A DNA stretch of 64,000 nucleotides from DAOUJI01 sp965224415 (GTDB lineage: Bacteria > Chloroflexota > Dehalococcoidia > Lucifugimonadales > JAGWBF01), in NCBI GenBank assembly GCA_965224415.1, contig CBDCZB010000003.1:62001-126000 (forward strand), given 5' to 3'. The notes under the pieces were generated by a model. The model was given only the letters and a program-made list of their open reading frames with translations. It had not been told where the DNA came from and made no database searches. The number at the start of each line of letters is the position of its first letter. The stretch's first letter is position 1. This document shows, in pieces, positions 1-8,891 of the stretch. Both the position numbers and the translations under genes were made by a program.

Positions 1-790
1 TGTCGGTAAAAGAGTCGTCGTCCACGTGCTTCTCCAGGATGTGCCTTGGGTATATAGCCGTCCCCATAGAGCGGAGGAACGGGGCGAATGGCACAGGGAG
101 GACGCATTCGACCGTGTATTCGTCTAATGCTCTGACCGTCATAGGCGACTCCTGCCACTGGCCGGTCTCCTCGTCTATAGAGCGGAAGTGGAATGTCGGG
201 CGGCTGCTGGCGGGTATGTCGTGGTTGTAGATAATGCGGTTGAAGGTAAAGTCCACGTCGTGGGCGGTGAAGGGTTCTCCGTCGTGCCAGGTGACGTCCC
301 TGCGAATGTAGAACGTCCACGTCAGGCCGTCGTCTGAACGGGCCCAGGACTCCGCCAGGGCCGGTTCCACCTCGTCGGTAAGCCACGAGACCTCGGTCAG
401 TCCCTCGAAGAGGGATCCCAGCACCCCCGACGACGAGGCGTCGTTGGCAATGGCCAGGTTGAAGGTGAGCGGTTCGGAAATTGTGGCGAACGTAAGTGTT
501 CCGCCATGCTTTCCGACAGCGTATTCGAACTCTTCGGCGTTCTTCTTGAGTTGGTCGACGACATCCGGTTCAGGAGTGGCGGTTGCAGGCACGGGAGTCG
601 ATGTGTTTGGCAGGGGAGTGGCGGTGGCCTGTTGAGGAGTGGGTGTAGCCGGTTGGGGGTCGTCTGAGCATGCGGCAAGCATGAGCAGAGAGGCGACCAA
701 AAGCATGGCCAGGCCCCACCGGAGCGTGAACTTATTTGCTCCGATATTCATCCGTGAAGCAAGTTCGTTCCGGGATAGAGCCATCGGCAT
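1..790 (-). CDS. Solute-binding lipoprotein, family 5 (oligopeptide/nickel type), 3'-truncated by window edge
   Basis: Translating the minus strand gives at least 263 residues: a basic N-terminus, a hydrophobic stretch and lipobox LMLAAC, a Thr/Pro-rich tether, then an SBP_bac_5 N-terminal lobe with typical phrases such as LTWTFYIRRDVTWHDGEPF and DVDFTFNRII. Family members bind oligopeptides or similar ligands outside the membrane and pass them to an ABC permease. The ligand and permease are outside the window. Start codons lie at 790 and 784; GAGGAAC is better spaced for 784. The C-terminal lobe is missing. Confidence 0.85.
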   Translation of the reverse strand, partial: MPMALSRNELASRMNIGANKFTLRWGLAMLLVASLLMLAACSDDPQPATPTPQQATATPLPNTSTPVPATATPEPDVVDQLKKNAEEFEYAVGKHGGTLTFATISEPLTFNLAIANDASSSGVLGSLFEGLTEVSWLTDEVEPALAESWARSDDGLTWTFYIRRDVTWHDGEPFTAHDVDFTFNRIIYNHDIPASSRPTFHFRSIDEETGQWQESPMTVRALDEYTVECVLPVPFAPFLRSMGTAIYPRHILEKHVDDDSFTD

Positions 791-1029
791 GTTCCTCAAG
801 TCGATTGAGATGCGTCTGGCGCTGTGCCCTATCATTTGTGGGAACAGCGCCTAGGTGTAGGATACGTTACCATCGCTCTTATACCATCGCCGTATTAGCC
901 CTGCAATAGCTGATAAATCGTCTTATTCTCGGATTTCTTCCATCTGGTGGGCGCAGATGGAAGGAACGGGTCGTGAGTTGAGCAGGAGGATGCGGTGGAC
1001 GGCTCCGCGGCGTGGGGTCTACGGCGGGT

Positions 1030-3252
1030 CTAGGCCACCGGGGCGTCGGCCTCATCGGCTGGGACGGCTGCCACGCCTGTCAGGGGCAGTTCCACCGTCA
1101 TCAGAGTGAACTCGCCCGGCGCCGAGTCCACTCGTATCCCGCCGCCGTGCTGGCGCACGATGTCGTTGCATAGGGACAGCCCCAACCCGGTTCCTTTGTC
1201 GGTGGGCTTCGTCGTAAAGAACGGGTTGAATATCTTTTCAATGACCTCGGGCGGCATTCCGGACCCGTTGTCCCTTATTCCTATCTCGCAACGCTCCTCG
1301 GTGCGGCGGGTCGTCAGCGACAACGTTGGCATGTAGCCGCCGCCGTCCCCGCTGGCTTCGTTAGCCCGCCGCATCTCGTCGGTGGCGTAGCAGGCGTTGC
1401 TAACCATATTCAGGAACACGCGTCCCAAGTCTTGGGATATAACTTCTAACTCACCCATTTCCGGGTCCAGATCCACTTCGATGTGAAGTTGGAAGTCAGG
1501 GTCTGTGGCTCGGACGCTGTGGTAAGCCAGGCGTGCGTGCTCTTCCAGCAGCTGGTTGATGTCGGTGGGCTGGGGCGCACCCGGTCCCCGGCTCATGGAC
1601 AGCATATCGTTGACGATGCGGTTGGCGCGGTCTCCGTGGGACTGTATGCGTTCCAGGTTGCCCTTGAGATCGTCGGAGATGTCTTTGATGAGGCCGCGCT
1701 GCTCTTGGGTCAACTCGCCGTCGCTTTCGTCCAGTGTCTCCTGGAGCTCACCGAGCAGTTCCCCGCATATCTGGGAGAAGTTCTTGACGAAGTTGAGCGG
1801 ATTGCGAATCTCATGGGCCACGCCGGCAGTAAGCTCACCCAGCGCGGCCAGTTTCTCCCGCATGACGATTTGGTCCTGGGCTGTTTGCAGCTCGGCCAAC
1901 ACTCCCTCAAGCTCTACGTTCTTGCCTTGCAGCTCCTCGGCCAGCTTCTCCACAAGGTTCAGGCGTTGGACCTCCAGGGCGTGGCGGCGGAACACTTCAA
2001 GGGCGGCGGCCATGTCGGCCACCTCGTCCCGGCCTTCTATTTCGACCGTGGTTTCGAGGTCGCCATCCGCCATGCGACGCATCCAACTGGACAGCATGGC
2101 AAGGCGACGCAGCAACACCCGTCCGACGAACAACCAGGCCAGGAGCACCGCTCCGCCGATGCTGATGCCGCTGATGGCCAACAACAGTGTACGGCCAGTC
2201 AGGACAGCTTGTTCGGAGGCCAGGGTTGCCTCCTCGGCGCTCAATTGGGCCTCGGCCACCAATCCATCCACATGCTCTACAAGGTCAACAGCTATGCGCC
2301 GGTTGTCAGCCAGCAGGCCCGCCTGAAGCTCGGAGAGCGCCAGCGCTCGAAAACTTAAGTCGAAGGCGTTCTGATCATGCAGCCCCAACTCCAACAACCG
2401 AGCAAAGAGAGGGTCAAGTTCTGCGTGCAGCGGAGAGTCCTTTAAGGACTCCAGGTTACGTTCTATGTGGCCGGCGGAGGACTCGAACCGTTCCCTCAGA
2501 GGCTCGACTGTGTCGGCGTTGGACAGGGTGAAAGCGCTGGCCAGCAATTGCGTCGCTATGCTGGCGTGGGCTTGGAGTTCTGAAAGGTAACGGAAGCGGG
2601 CTATCTCCGCCTCGGAAAAATGGGTGTCCCGCGGCTCCGGCAGAAGAGAATCGACGGCAGCGGCCTCGATCGATGTTTCTGGTGTCTGGAAGCCGGTGAT
2701 CGTATAGAAGAACTGGTCGTCAATAGCCGGGTTTATAGTCGATTCCAGTTTAGCCCGGAGGCCAGGGTCGTTTCTGTCTCCGGAAAGTTCCAGGCTCACG
2801 GCGTGGGTGCGCTCGGCCAGCTCGAAACGCTCCAACATGCTGCTTTCCACTGACCTGATGTTTTTCACCAACAACTCGCCTTCAGAACGGATGGTCTCGA
2901 ACCGAGGGTCATCCCTGCCGCTTTGCAGACGGCCCAGCTCTTCCTCGAACCCGTCGTGCGCCTCGGCGATGCCGGCGGAGACTTGGGCGAATTCGTCGCG
3001 GGTCTCAGACGCCGTCAGGCTCGGCGCGGCAGCCGCTAGGATTCCTCCATAGCGGGCCACACCGAACGCCGCCGCCATGGAGGGTACGCTCTCATCGTTT
3101 ACCCGCCCCTGCGCCGAACCCACGCTGTTGAATGAGAACCATCCCACGAGACTGGCTGCTATAGTGAGGACGACCGCTCCCCCCAGCGCGATGTAGAGCT
3201 GGGTGGAGATGCGGTACCGCAAGTCGAGAATGCGTTTCAGCCGCTCGCTCAT
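1030..3252 (-). CDS. Membrane sensor histidine kinase (HAMP-HisKA-HATPase)
   Basis: 740 aa. A transmembrane helix near residues 17-39 is followed by about 310 residues of predicted extracytoplasmic, helix-rich sensor, a second helix near 355-377, HAMP, a coiled coil, an H-box (VAHEIRNPLNF, His near 481), an N-box (NMVSNACYATD, near 617) and G-boxes (DNGSGMP near 663, GTGLGLSL near 690). It should autophosphorylate on the H-box His and transfer to a receiver. The natural partner is the response regulator-phosphatase three genes upstream in the same operon. The start overlaps the stop of the preceding binding-protein gene by 4 bp, which points to translational coupling. No receiver domain is fused to it. 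Confidence 0.93.
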   Translation of the reverse strand: MSERLKRILDLRYRISTQLYIALGGAVVLTIAASLVGWFSFNSVGSAQGRVNDESVPSMAAAFGVARYGGILAAAAPSLTASETRDEFAQVSAGIAEAHDGFEEELGRLQSGRDDPRFETIRSEGELLVKNIRSVESSMLERFELAERTHAVSLELSGDRNDPGLRAKLESTINPAIDDQFFYTITGFQTPETSIEAAAVDSLLPEPRDTHFSEAEIARFRYLSELQAHASIATQLLASAFTLSNADTVEPLRERFESSAGHIERNLESLKDSPLHAELDPLFARLLELGLHDQNAFDLSFRALALSELQAGLLADNRRIAVDLVEHVDGLVAEAQLSAEEATLASEQAVLTGRTLLLAISGISIGGAVLLAWLFVGRVLLRRLAMLSSWMRRMADGDLETTVEIEGRDEVADMAAALEVFRRHALEVQRLNLVEKLAEELQGKNVELEGVLAELQTAQDQIVMREKLAALGELTAGVAHEIRNPLNFVKNFSQICGELLGELQETLDESDGELTQEQRGLIKDISDDLKGNLERIQSHGDRANRIVNDMLSMSRGPGAPQPTDINQLLEEHARLAYHSVRATDPDFQLHIEVDLDPEMGELEVISQDLGRVFLNMVSNACYATDEMRRANEASGDGGGYMPTLSLTTRRTEERCEIGIRDNGSGMPPEVIEKIFNPFFTTKPTDKGTGLGLSLCNDIVRQHGGGIRVDSAPGEFTLMTVELPLTGVAAVPADEADAPVA

Positions 3253-4517
3253 TGCCCTAAAACCCCGGAGAGGGTGGCCAGATTATAGGCTCCGTCTTCC
3301 CCTATGACGGTCAGGAACACAGCGTCCGAACCTTGGTTGTCCCGCCCTCCGTATTTTAGTTGAAACCCATCTAGGTCAATGACTTCCGCCCCGAGCAGAC
3401 TGTCAAGAAAACACTTCCGAGTCGGTTCGAGTCCGCACATTTCGAGTCCAGCCACAGCCAGCCGCCCGGCCAGATAGCCCTCCAGCGAAACGAAGCCGGG
3501 GACTGCGTCGGGGAGATAGTCCCAAATGGCGTTCAAGTATTTGTCGATTACAGGCAGTGAGTCGTCGGTTGGGAAGGGCACCACCTGGGTGACGAAGACG
3601 CCTTCTCCCGTGGGGCCCAGTTCTTCGGCGAGTGCGTTGCTGCCGACGAAGGAAACAGTCATGAACACCGCGTCCATGCCCAATCGTTTGGCCCAGGCAA
3701 TTGAGTGGGCCACCGGCTCATACGCCCCGATCAATATTACCGCTTGAGGGTCTGCACTGAGAAGGTCGAGCACTCCGGTCTTGACCGAAGTGGTGTTGCG
3801 GGCGTACAACCCAACCGCCGCCGGTTCCATGCCGCGGCGCTCCAAGGCCAGCCGAACGCCCCTGTAGCCGGCGCGTCCGAAGGAATCGTCCTGGTACATC
3901 ACGGCGATCCGGTCGTAGTCCAGGTCCCCGGTCAATTGGGCCACCATCGATTCGGTCTCATCATAATAAGAAGCGCGCAGGTTGACGATGTTTTCCCATT
4001 CCTGTTCCCGCAAGAAGGCGGCGCCGGTGAATGGAGCGATGTAGGGCACGCCCGCCTCGGCTGCGATGGGGGTCGCGGAGCGGGACGTGGGGGTTCCCAC
4101 AGCCCCTATCAGTGCAAACACCAACTCCTCTTCTATTAGACGAGTGGTGTTGGCGATGGCCGCTTCCGGCTCATAGGAATCGTCCAGGAAAACCAGGTCC
4201 AGGCGCCGACCATGGACGCCTCCGTTCTGGTTCGCTTCGTGAAAGGCAGCCCTTATCCCAAGTCGCATGTCGATGCCTAGTTGCTGGGCTGGTCCGCTGA
4301 AAGCGGCGGACTGGCCGAAAAGCACACGGTCATCGTAGATTCCCGGGTCTGGACCGGATGAGGATGTGGACGCCGAGGTGGGGGTGGGGACAGAGGTAGC
4401 GACAGGTGTTGCGGTTGGGTCTCCTTGATTGCATCCAGTCAAGCCTACTATGGCAAGGGCGACCGCAGACCCGACCCCGCACAGCAACGCTGTCGACCAG
4501 CGGGGTTTTTGGTTCAC
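3249..4517 (-). CDS. LivK-like periplasmic-binding lipoprotein
   Basis: 422 aa, GTG start. The signal peptide ends in lipobox VGLTGC (Cys 29) and is followed by a Thr/Ser/Pro tether. The body is a type I periplasmic-binding fold of the branched-chain amino-acid/amide family: LFGQSAAFSGPAQQLG, then GRRLDLVFLDDSYEPE, LIEEELVFALIGAVGT and VMYQDDSFGRAG. Such proteins usually feed ABC permeases, but no permease genes are nearby. It sits between an RsbW-like kinase and a membrane histidine kinase, overlapping each by 4 bp, so a sensory role (presenting ligand to the kinase ectodomain) is a reasonable inference. Confidence 0.85.
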   Translation of the reverse strand: MNQKPRWSTALLCGVGSAVALAIVGLTGCNQGDPTATPVATSVPTPTSASTSSSGPDPGIYDDRVLFGQSAAFSGPAQQLGIDMRLGIRAAFHEANQNGGVHGRRLDLVFLDDSYEPEAAIANTTRLIEEELVFALIGAVGTPTSRSATPIAAEAGVPYIAPFTGAAFLREQEWENIVNLRASYYDETESMVAQLTGDLDYDRIAVMYQDDSFGRAGYRGVRLALERRGMEPAAVGLYARNTTSVKTGVLDLLSADPQAVILIGAYEPVAHSIAWAKRLGMDAVFMTVSFVGSNALAEELGPTGEGVFVTQVVPFPTDDSLPVIDKYLNAIWDYLPDAVPGFVSLEGYLAGRLAVAGLEMCGLEPTRKCFLDSLLGAEVIDLDGFQLKYGGRDNQGSDAVFLTVIGEDGAYNLATLSGVLGQ

Positions 4518-4927
4518 TCAGCCCTTCGTTTGGCCATGGCCAGGAAGTTCTTGCCCTGTTCCCGCCGGTAGCGCATTTCGTCCATCATGGTCCGCACGAA
4601 GTACAGGCCGAGCCCGCCGATGGGACGTTCCTCCAGTGGAGCCTTTATATCGGGTTCGACGGCGTCGTTGAGCGGATCGAACGGCTGGCCGTCGTCGGTG
4701 ATTTCGATGGTGACGGCTTCTTCTTCTGAGGAGAGAGAGACCTCAATCATGCTGACCTCTCCTCCGTAATTAACGATGTTGACGCTCAGTTCGTCAAGGA
4801 CGAGGTTGACCTTGAACTCCAGGTCCTGAGACCAGTTCTCTCTTAGGGCCAAGTCTTCGACGGCGGCGGTGATTTGCCGAAGCTCGTCAAGGGCGGGCCG
4901 AATCTTCAAGGAGACGTGGGCGCTCAA
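4514..4927 (-). CDS. RsbW/SpoIIAB-like serine kinase (anti-sigma type ATPase)
   Basis: 137 aa, TTG start overlapping the upstream stop (TTGA). It is a single HATPase_c_2 domain: an N-box-like DELSVNIVNYG, then a DDGQPFDP motif and an IGGLGLYFVRTMMDE G-box. Family members phosphorylate a STAS anti-anti-sigma protein and, in classical systems, hold a sigma factor. Both the STAS protein and the matching PP2C phosphatase are encoded in this operon. No sigma factor gene is adjacent, so the final target is unknown. Confidence 0.88.
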   Translation of the reverse strand: MSAHVSLKIRPALDELRQITAAVEDLALRENWSQDLEFKVNLVLDELSVNIVNYGGEVSMIEVSLSSEEEAVTIEITDDGQPFDPLNDAVEPDIKAPLEERPIGGLGLYFVRTMMDEMRYRREQGKNFLAMAKRRAE

Positions 4928-6090
4928 TTACCGCCTCCGATGTGACGCAGCGCCAGGCAGGTAATGTCGTCGGATTGCGCCGTCTCACCTGCAAAGGCGC
5001 TCACGGCGTCGAGTATTGCTTGAGTCAGCTCGTGGGAGTCCCCGAAAAGATTGTGCTGGAAGATCTCACGCAGGCGCTCAAGTCCGAACTCTTCGCCGTC
5101 CGCGTTCATCGCCTCGGTGACTCCGTCGGTGTAGCAAACCAAGATGTCTCCCGGAGCGCAAATTACGGTGTTCTGTTTGAAATTGATGTCCGGCATTACC
5201 CCAAGGGCCACGCCGCCGGTGGACGGAATAAGGGATGAACTTCCGTCAGGATGGACTATCAGCGGGGGGTTATGACCGGCGTTGGCGTAGGTCACGTGTC
5301 CGGTTGCCGGGTCATATACTGCGTACAGGACGGTAACGAACATCATGGTTTCGTTTTCCGGGTAGAGCAGGTCGTTCACTTCCTTCAACACGTCGCCGGG
5401 TTCGGAGTGCCCTATGGCGGCGCCCTTCAACAGCGTCCGGCTGGACATCATGAAGAGGGCGGCTGGCACTCCCTTGTCGGACACGTCGGCGATAGCCAGC
5501 CCAATCCGGTTATTGTCCAAGCGTATAACGTCGAAGAAGTCGCCCCCCACAGTCCGAGCGGGGTCCATGCTGCCGAAGATCTGATAGCTGGGAGACTCAG
5601 GAAAATGCCCCGGGAGAATCGATTGCTGGATGTTGCTGGCGATGTCGAGCTCGTTCTGCAGGGCCACCAGCTTGTCCCGGGAGGACAAGGCCTCCCGCCA
5701 CTCCATCAGGTGGCTTAGCGTTCTTTCAATGGTGACTTCCAAGTCTTCGAAGTCGACGGGTTTTGTAACGAAATCAAAGGCGCCGCGGTTCATTGCGGTC
5801 CGGATGTTTTTCATGTCGCCATAGGCGGAAATGATCACACACCGGAGGTTCGGGTCCACCTTGGGAATCTGTTCCAGCAGAGCCAAGCCGTCCATCTTCG
5901 GCATGTTTATGTCCGAAAGGACCATGTCGATGTCTTTGTCTTCGTTCAGCTTCTCGAGGGCGTCCACCCCGTCATGTGCGAATACAAACTGGTAGCGACC
6001 AGCCCGTATGGCCCTCCGCATCCGTTGTAGAACCATGGGCTCTACGTCCGGCTCGTCGTCGACCACCAATATCTTGAACTGATCTTCCAC
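4924..6090 (-). CDS. Response regulator with SpoIIE/RsbU-type PP2C phosphatase output
   Basis: 388 aa from GTG at 6090, chosen because GAGGAAC lies about 10 nt upstream and the receiver begins directly (FKILVVDDEP). A TTG at 6120 would add 10 residues and overlap the STAS gene. Residues 5-125 are a receiver domain with the phosphoacceptor Asp in LSDINMPKMDG (near 56), followed by a linker helix and a SpoIIE-type PP2C domain (GGDFFDVIRLDN, IADVSDKGVPAALFM, YTDGVTEAMN, DDITCLALR). The likely role is dephosphorylating the operon's STAS protein when the receiver is phosphorylated. Confidence 0.92.
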   Translation of the reverse strand: MEDQFKILVVDDEPDVEPMVLQRMRRAIRAGRYQFVFAHDGVDALEKLNEDKDIDMVLSDINMPKMDGLALLEQIPKVDPNLRCVIISAYGDMKNIRTAMNRGAFDFVTKPVDFEDLEVTIERTLSHLMEWREALSSRDKLVALQNELDIASNIQQSILPGHFPESPSYQIFGSMDPARTVGGDFFDVIRLDNNRIGLAIADVSDKGVPAALFMMSSRTLLKGAAIGHSEPGDVLKEVNDLLYPENETMMFVTVLYAVYDPATGHVTYANAGHNPPLIVHPDGSSSLIPSTGGVALGVMPDINFKQNTVICAPGDILVCYTDGVTEAMNADGEEFGLERLREIFQHNLFGDSHELTQAILDAVSAFAGETAQSDDITCLALRHIGGGN

Positions 6091-6106
6091 CGGGCGCGTT
6101 CCTCGT

Positions 6107-6445
6107 TCAGTTGTTGACAACAGAGAGGGCTTCGTCCTGAGAGTTGTGGATAGGAATTATCTGGGAAAATCCGCTGATCTCGAATATTTCCCGGATGGCG
6201 TCCGAAGGCGAGCAGACGACGAAGTTCGTGTTTGTTGACCGGAGTGTCTTTGCCACCATTAAAATGACGCGGAGTCCCGCGCTGCTGATGTACGAAAGCC
6301 CTCCCAGGTCCAGGATTACGCCGGAACCGCTTCCATCATTCACCACGGACAGCTCCTCCTGGAATTGGCTTGCGTTGGCGCTGTCGACGCGGCCGCTGGC
6401 CACGGCGACTAAAGCGGTGCCCCGGGTTTCGATTGTCACTGCCAT
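6107..6445 (-). CDS. STAS-domain anti-anti-sigma factor (RsbV/SpoIIAA-like)
   Basis: 112 aa, first gene of a five-gene operon, with GGAGG 7 nt before ATG. It is a single STAS domain: GRVDSANASQFQEEL, then LDLGGLSYISSAGLRVIL, where Ser54/55 is the expected phosphorylation site. In partner switching the RsbW-like kinase phosphorylates this Ser and the PP2C phosphatase removes the phosphate. All three are encoded consecutively here. Confidence 0.92.
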   Translation of the reverse strand: MAVTIETRGTALVAVASGRVDSANASQFQEELSVVNDGSGSGVILDLGGLSYISSAGLRVILMVAKTLRSTNTNFVVCSPSDAIREIFEISGFSQIIPIHNSQDEALSVVNN

Positions 6446-6927
6446 CGGTCCGCCTCCAAAACTATCTTAGGGGTTGCTGTCCGTCGTAGCAGGCTCTCTT
6501 CGGCGAGGCTATTTTTCAGCGTACTAGTGTAGCATATTAGCACGTCGTTGGCATGGGAACTATAAAGCCTCACCCAGCTGTCGTAGACGGAACCGGTCTG
6601 CTGAGTGCAGCCTCTCCGGTTTCTCAGCCCGCCATGACCCGCCATTTAGTTGTGTGGGAGACGTTCCTCGGTTGGTGGATGCTTCCTGAGAACTGTACTC
6701 ACCATTTTTGCCAGGCGCATTGTCCCATACTCGCGGACACGTGGGGAGAGCTTGATGCGGTCTAGGGACCCAGTTCGAGCGGGCTCTAGGTCGTGGACGC
6801 TCCCATTGTAATCGTCGCCTTTGCCACAGGCCGCCGCCTCTGGACTGAAGGCGGCGGCATAGAAACGCAAGGCTCCGCTAGGGAAGCCCCGCAAAGGGCT
6901 AAGTCTAGGCTAGAGGCGCCTATTCAC
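6446..6927. other. Intergenic stretch with one strong GC hairpin
   Basis: No convincing gene was found between the STAS operon and the PQQ lipoprotein gene. A perfect 10-bp inverted repeat (GCCGCCGCCT at 6830-6839 and its complement at 6849-6858, 9-nt loop) is the only clear structure. There is no T-run on either side, so it is not a standard terminator. Promoter elements for the minus-strand operon must lie in the first part but I cannot fix them. Confidence 0.5.
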
Positions 6928-8718
6928 CTATGGAGCGGGGAAGGCGTAGACGCTGCCGTCCAGCGACCCTACGTACAACACTCCGTCGGACACGGTGTAG
7001 GACGGGACGCCGTCGAAGTAGCCCTTCTGGAATTTCCAGAGTTCTTCGCCTGTCGCCGCGTTCATAGCTCGCAGGTTGCCGTCACTGGACTCGGCGTACA
7101 GCACACCGTCGACCACTGAGGGTGAAGCCAGTCTCGAATCCGTTCCCTCACGGCTCCAAACGAGGTTGCCTGTGGCGGCGTCCAGTGCGTAGAACCGGCC
7201 GTCTTCAGACGCCGTGTACACCATGCCTTCAGCGGCCAAGGGCTTTGTGGTGATGAAATCACTTGCCTCGTAGGACCAGACGGTTTCACCTGTTGCCGCA
7301 TCAAGAGCGTAGAATACATTGTCGGGAGAGAAGTAGTAGACCCCGTCTGCCACGACTGACGGGAAGTCCCTGGCAGGCAACATCTCCGTATCGTATGTCC
7401 ATATTACTGCCCCAGTCTCCTCGTCGAGCGCATGGGCAGCGTTGACGCCCGTCAGGTACACGACTCCTCCGACGACCGTGGGCGGGGATTCAGCCCCTAA
7501 GCCGACGTTGAAGCTCCAGACCGTCTCTCCGGTTGCCCTGTTCAGAGCGTGGAATTCGCCGGATTCGCCCGGGGTGTAGACCTTGTCGCCTACAACCGCC
7601 AAAGCGAAATCGTCGATGTAAGGGTAAGGGTTCTCGGAAACCCATAAGGTCTCCCCGGACATGGCGTCGAGAGCATGCAGCTTCTGGTCCCCGTCCGCTC
7701 GCGCTTTAATATAAACGACTCCGTCGCTTACGACGGGTGAGTATTGCACCCATTCCTCTGTGTCGTGGCTCCACAGCTCCGTTCCTGTGGATGTGTCCAC
7801 GGCATACACGTGGTTGTCGTTGGACCCCACGTACACCACACCGTCGATCACGGTCGGGGATGACCGTATCACGTCCCCTGTCCCAAAGCTCCCAAGTGCA
7901 AATCCCGTGGAGGCGTCCAGAGCGTACACGTTGGTGTCGTCGGAGCCGACGTACACGACCCCGTCAACCACTGCAGGCGCGTTGACTACGAAGCCTCCCG
8001 TGGGATGGCTCCAGAGCATGTCCGCTCCCGTCTGCATGGAGTCCGGGGGACCGCCCATCATCAGCTCAGGAGCACACGTCAGAAGGCCGATGGTGAATAT
8101 CTGCATCGCTTGAGCGTCGGCAGGCGTGGCGCCTGGCATGGTGCCCGCGACTATCCCGGCTATGTCGATCTCCAACAACAGGTCCCGGAGGCACTGTTCC
8201 GCCTCCTCGCTCAATACACCCATCTGTCCTTGGAAGGTTGAGAGGAACAATGTGGACGCTGTTTCTTGAGACACACAGCGGAAAACCGATGGAATCCAAG
8301 GCTGCGCCTCGCCTTCGGCCATGACTCGCTGCGGCAACAGTGTCTCGATCAGTTCGTTGCCCAATTCCGTGCGAATGCAGTCTCTCTCCGATTCGGTGAA
8401 GGCGTCGAACAGCTCCTGCCAGCGGGTCGCGGGGGTCAATTCGACGCTGAACTCCGTGTCGGGGGGCGCGACGGGCATGGCGGTCGGCTCCGGCGTCGAA
8501 GTTGGGGGCACTGGAGTGGGGGTGGGCATGGGTGTAGCCGTCGGCTCCGGCGTGTCAGTGGGCGCTGTCGTTGCGGTAGGAGGAGTGGTGGCTGTCGGGT
8601 CCGGGTCGCCGCCACAAGCAGCCAGCAAGGCTACCGCTGTCATGCACAGCAACGCTATCAATGCGGCCCGGGGCGCAAGCATTGCAAGTCGGCGAATTTT
8701 GGGGAACGTGAACGCCAT
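6928..8718 (-). CDS. PQQ-type beta-propeller lipoprotein
   Basis: 596 aa, with AGGAGG 7 nt before ATG. The signal peptide with lipobox LLAAC (near residue 35) is followed by a Thr/Pro/Glu tether (about 40-85), a helical segment of roughly 130 residues with paired Cys (RDCIRTELG, FRCVSQE, CLRDLL), then seven or more WD-like PQQ repeats such as DGVVYVGSDDTNVYALDASTG. The propeller resembles BamB and PQQ-binding-like surface proteins. No quinoprotein dehydrogenase catalytic motif was seen, so a scaffold or binding role is more likely than catalysis. Confidence 0.88.
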   Translation of the reverse strand: MAFTFPKIRRLAMLAPRAALIALLCMTAVALLAACGGDPDPTATTPPTATTAPTDTPEPTATPMPTPTPVPPTSTPEPTAMPVAPPDTEFSVELTPATRWQELFDAFTESERDCIRTELGNELIETLLPQRVMAEGEAQPWIPSVFRCVSQETASTLFLSTFQGQMGVLSEEAEQCLRDLLLEIDIAGIVAGTMPGATPADAQAMQIFTIGLLTCAPELMMGGPPDSMQTGADMLWSHPTGGFVVNAPAVVDGVVYVGSDDTNVYALDASTGFALGSFGTGDVIRSSPTVIDGVVYVGSNDNHVYAVDTSTGTELWSHDTEEWVQYSPVVSDGVVYIKARADGDQKLHALDAMSGETLWVSENPYPYIDDFALAVVGDKVYTPGESGEFHALNRATGETVWSFNVGLGAESPPTVVGGVVYLTGVNAAHALDEETGAVIWTYDTEMLPARDFPSVVADGVYYFSPDNVFYALDAATGETVWSYEASDFITTKPLAAEGMVYTASEDGRFYALDAATGNLVWSREGTDSRLASPSVVDGVLYAESSDGNLRAMNAATGEELWKFQKGYFDGVPSYTVSDGVLYVGSLDGSVYAFPAP

Positions 8719-8891
8719 CGAACTGCCTCCTAGCAGCCGCGGTCGCCAAGATTGGCGCCGGGCCCGTTTTTCGAGTGGGAAGAGCTCTTAGCCCTTCACT
8801 ATATTAGTACGGTTGATTGTACGGAGTAGATTCGTTAAGCGCCTATCCGTCCTGCTACCGGTTTCGGACAGTCAGCCGCGGTCTGCGCCTG

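Noticed and set aside
1483..2358. Long plus-strand frames opposite the histidine kinase
   Set aside because: They mirror the codon pattern of a well-supported kinase gene and have no recognisable domain.
6646..6894. 82-residue minus-strand frame between the STAS operon and the PQQ gene
   Set aside because: No RBS, no family resemblance, and it reads through the 6830-6858 hairpin.
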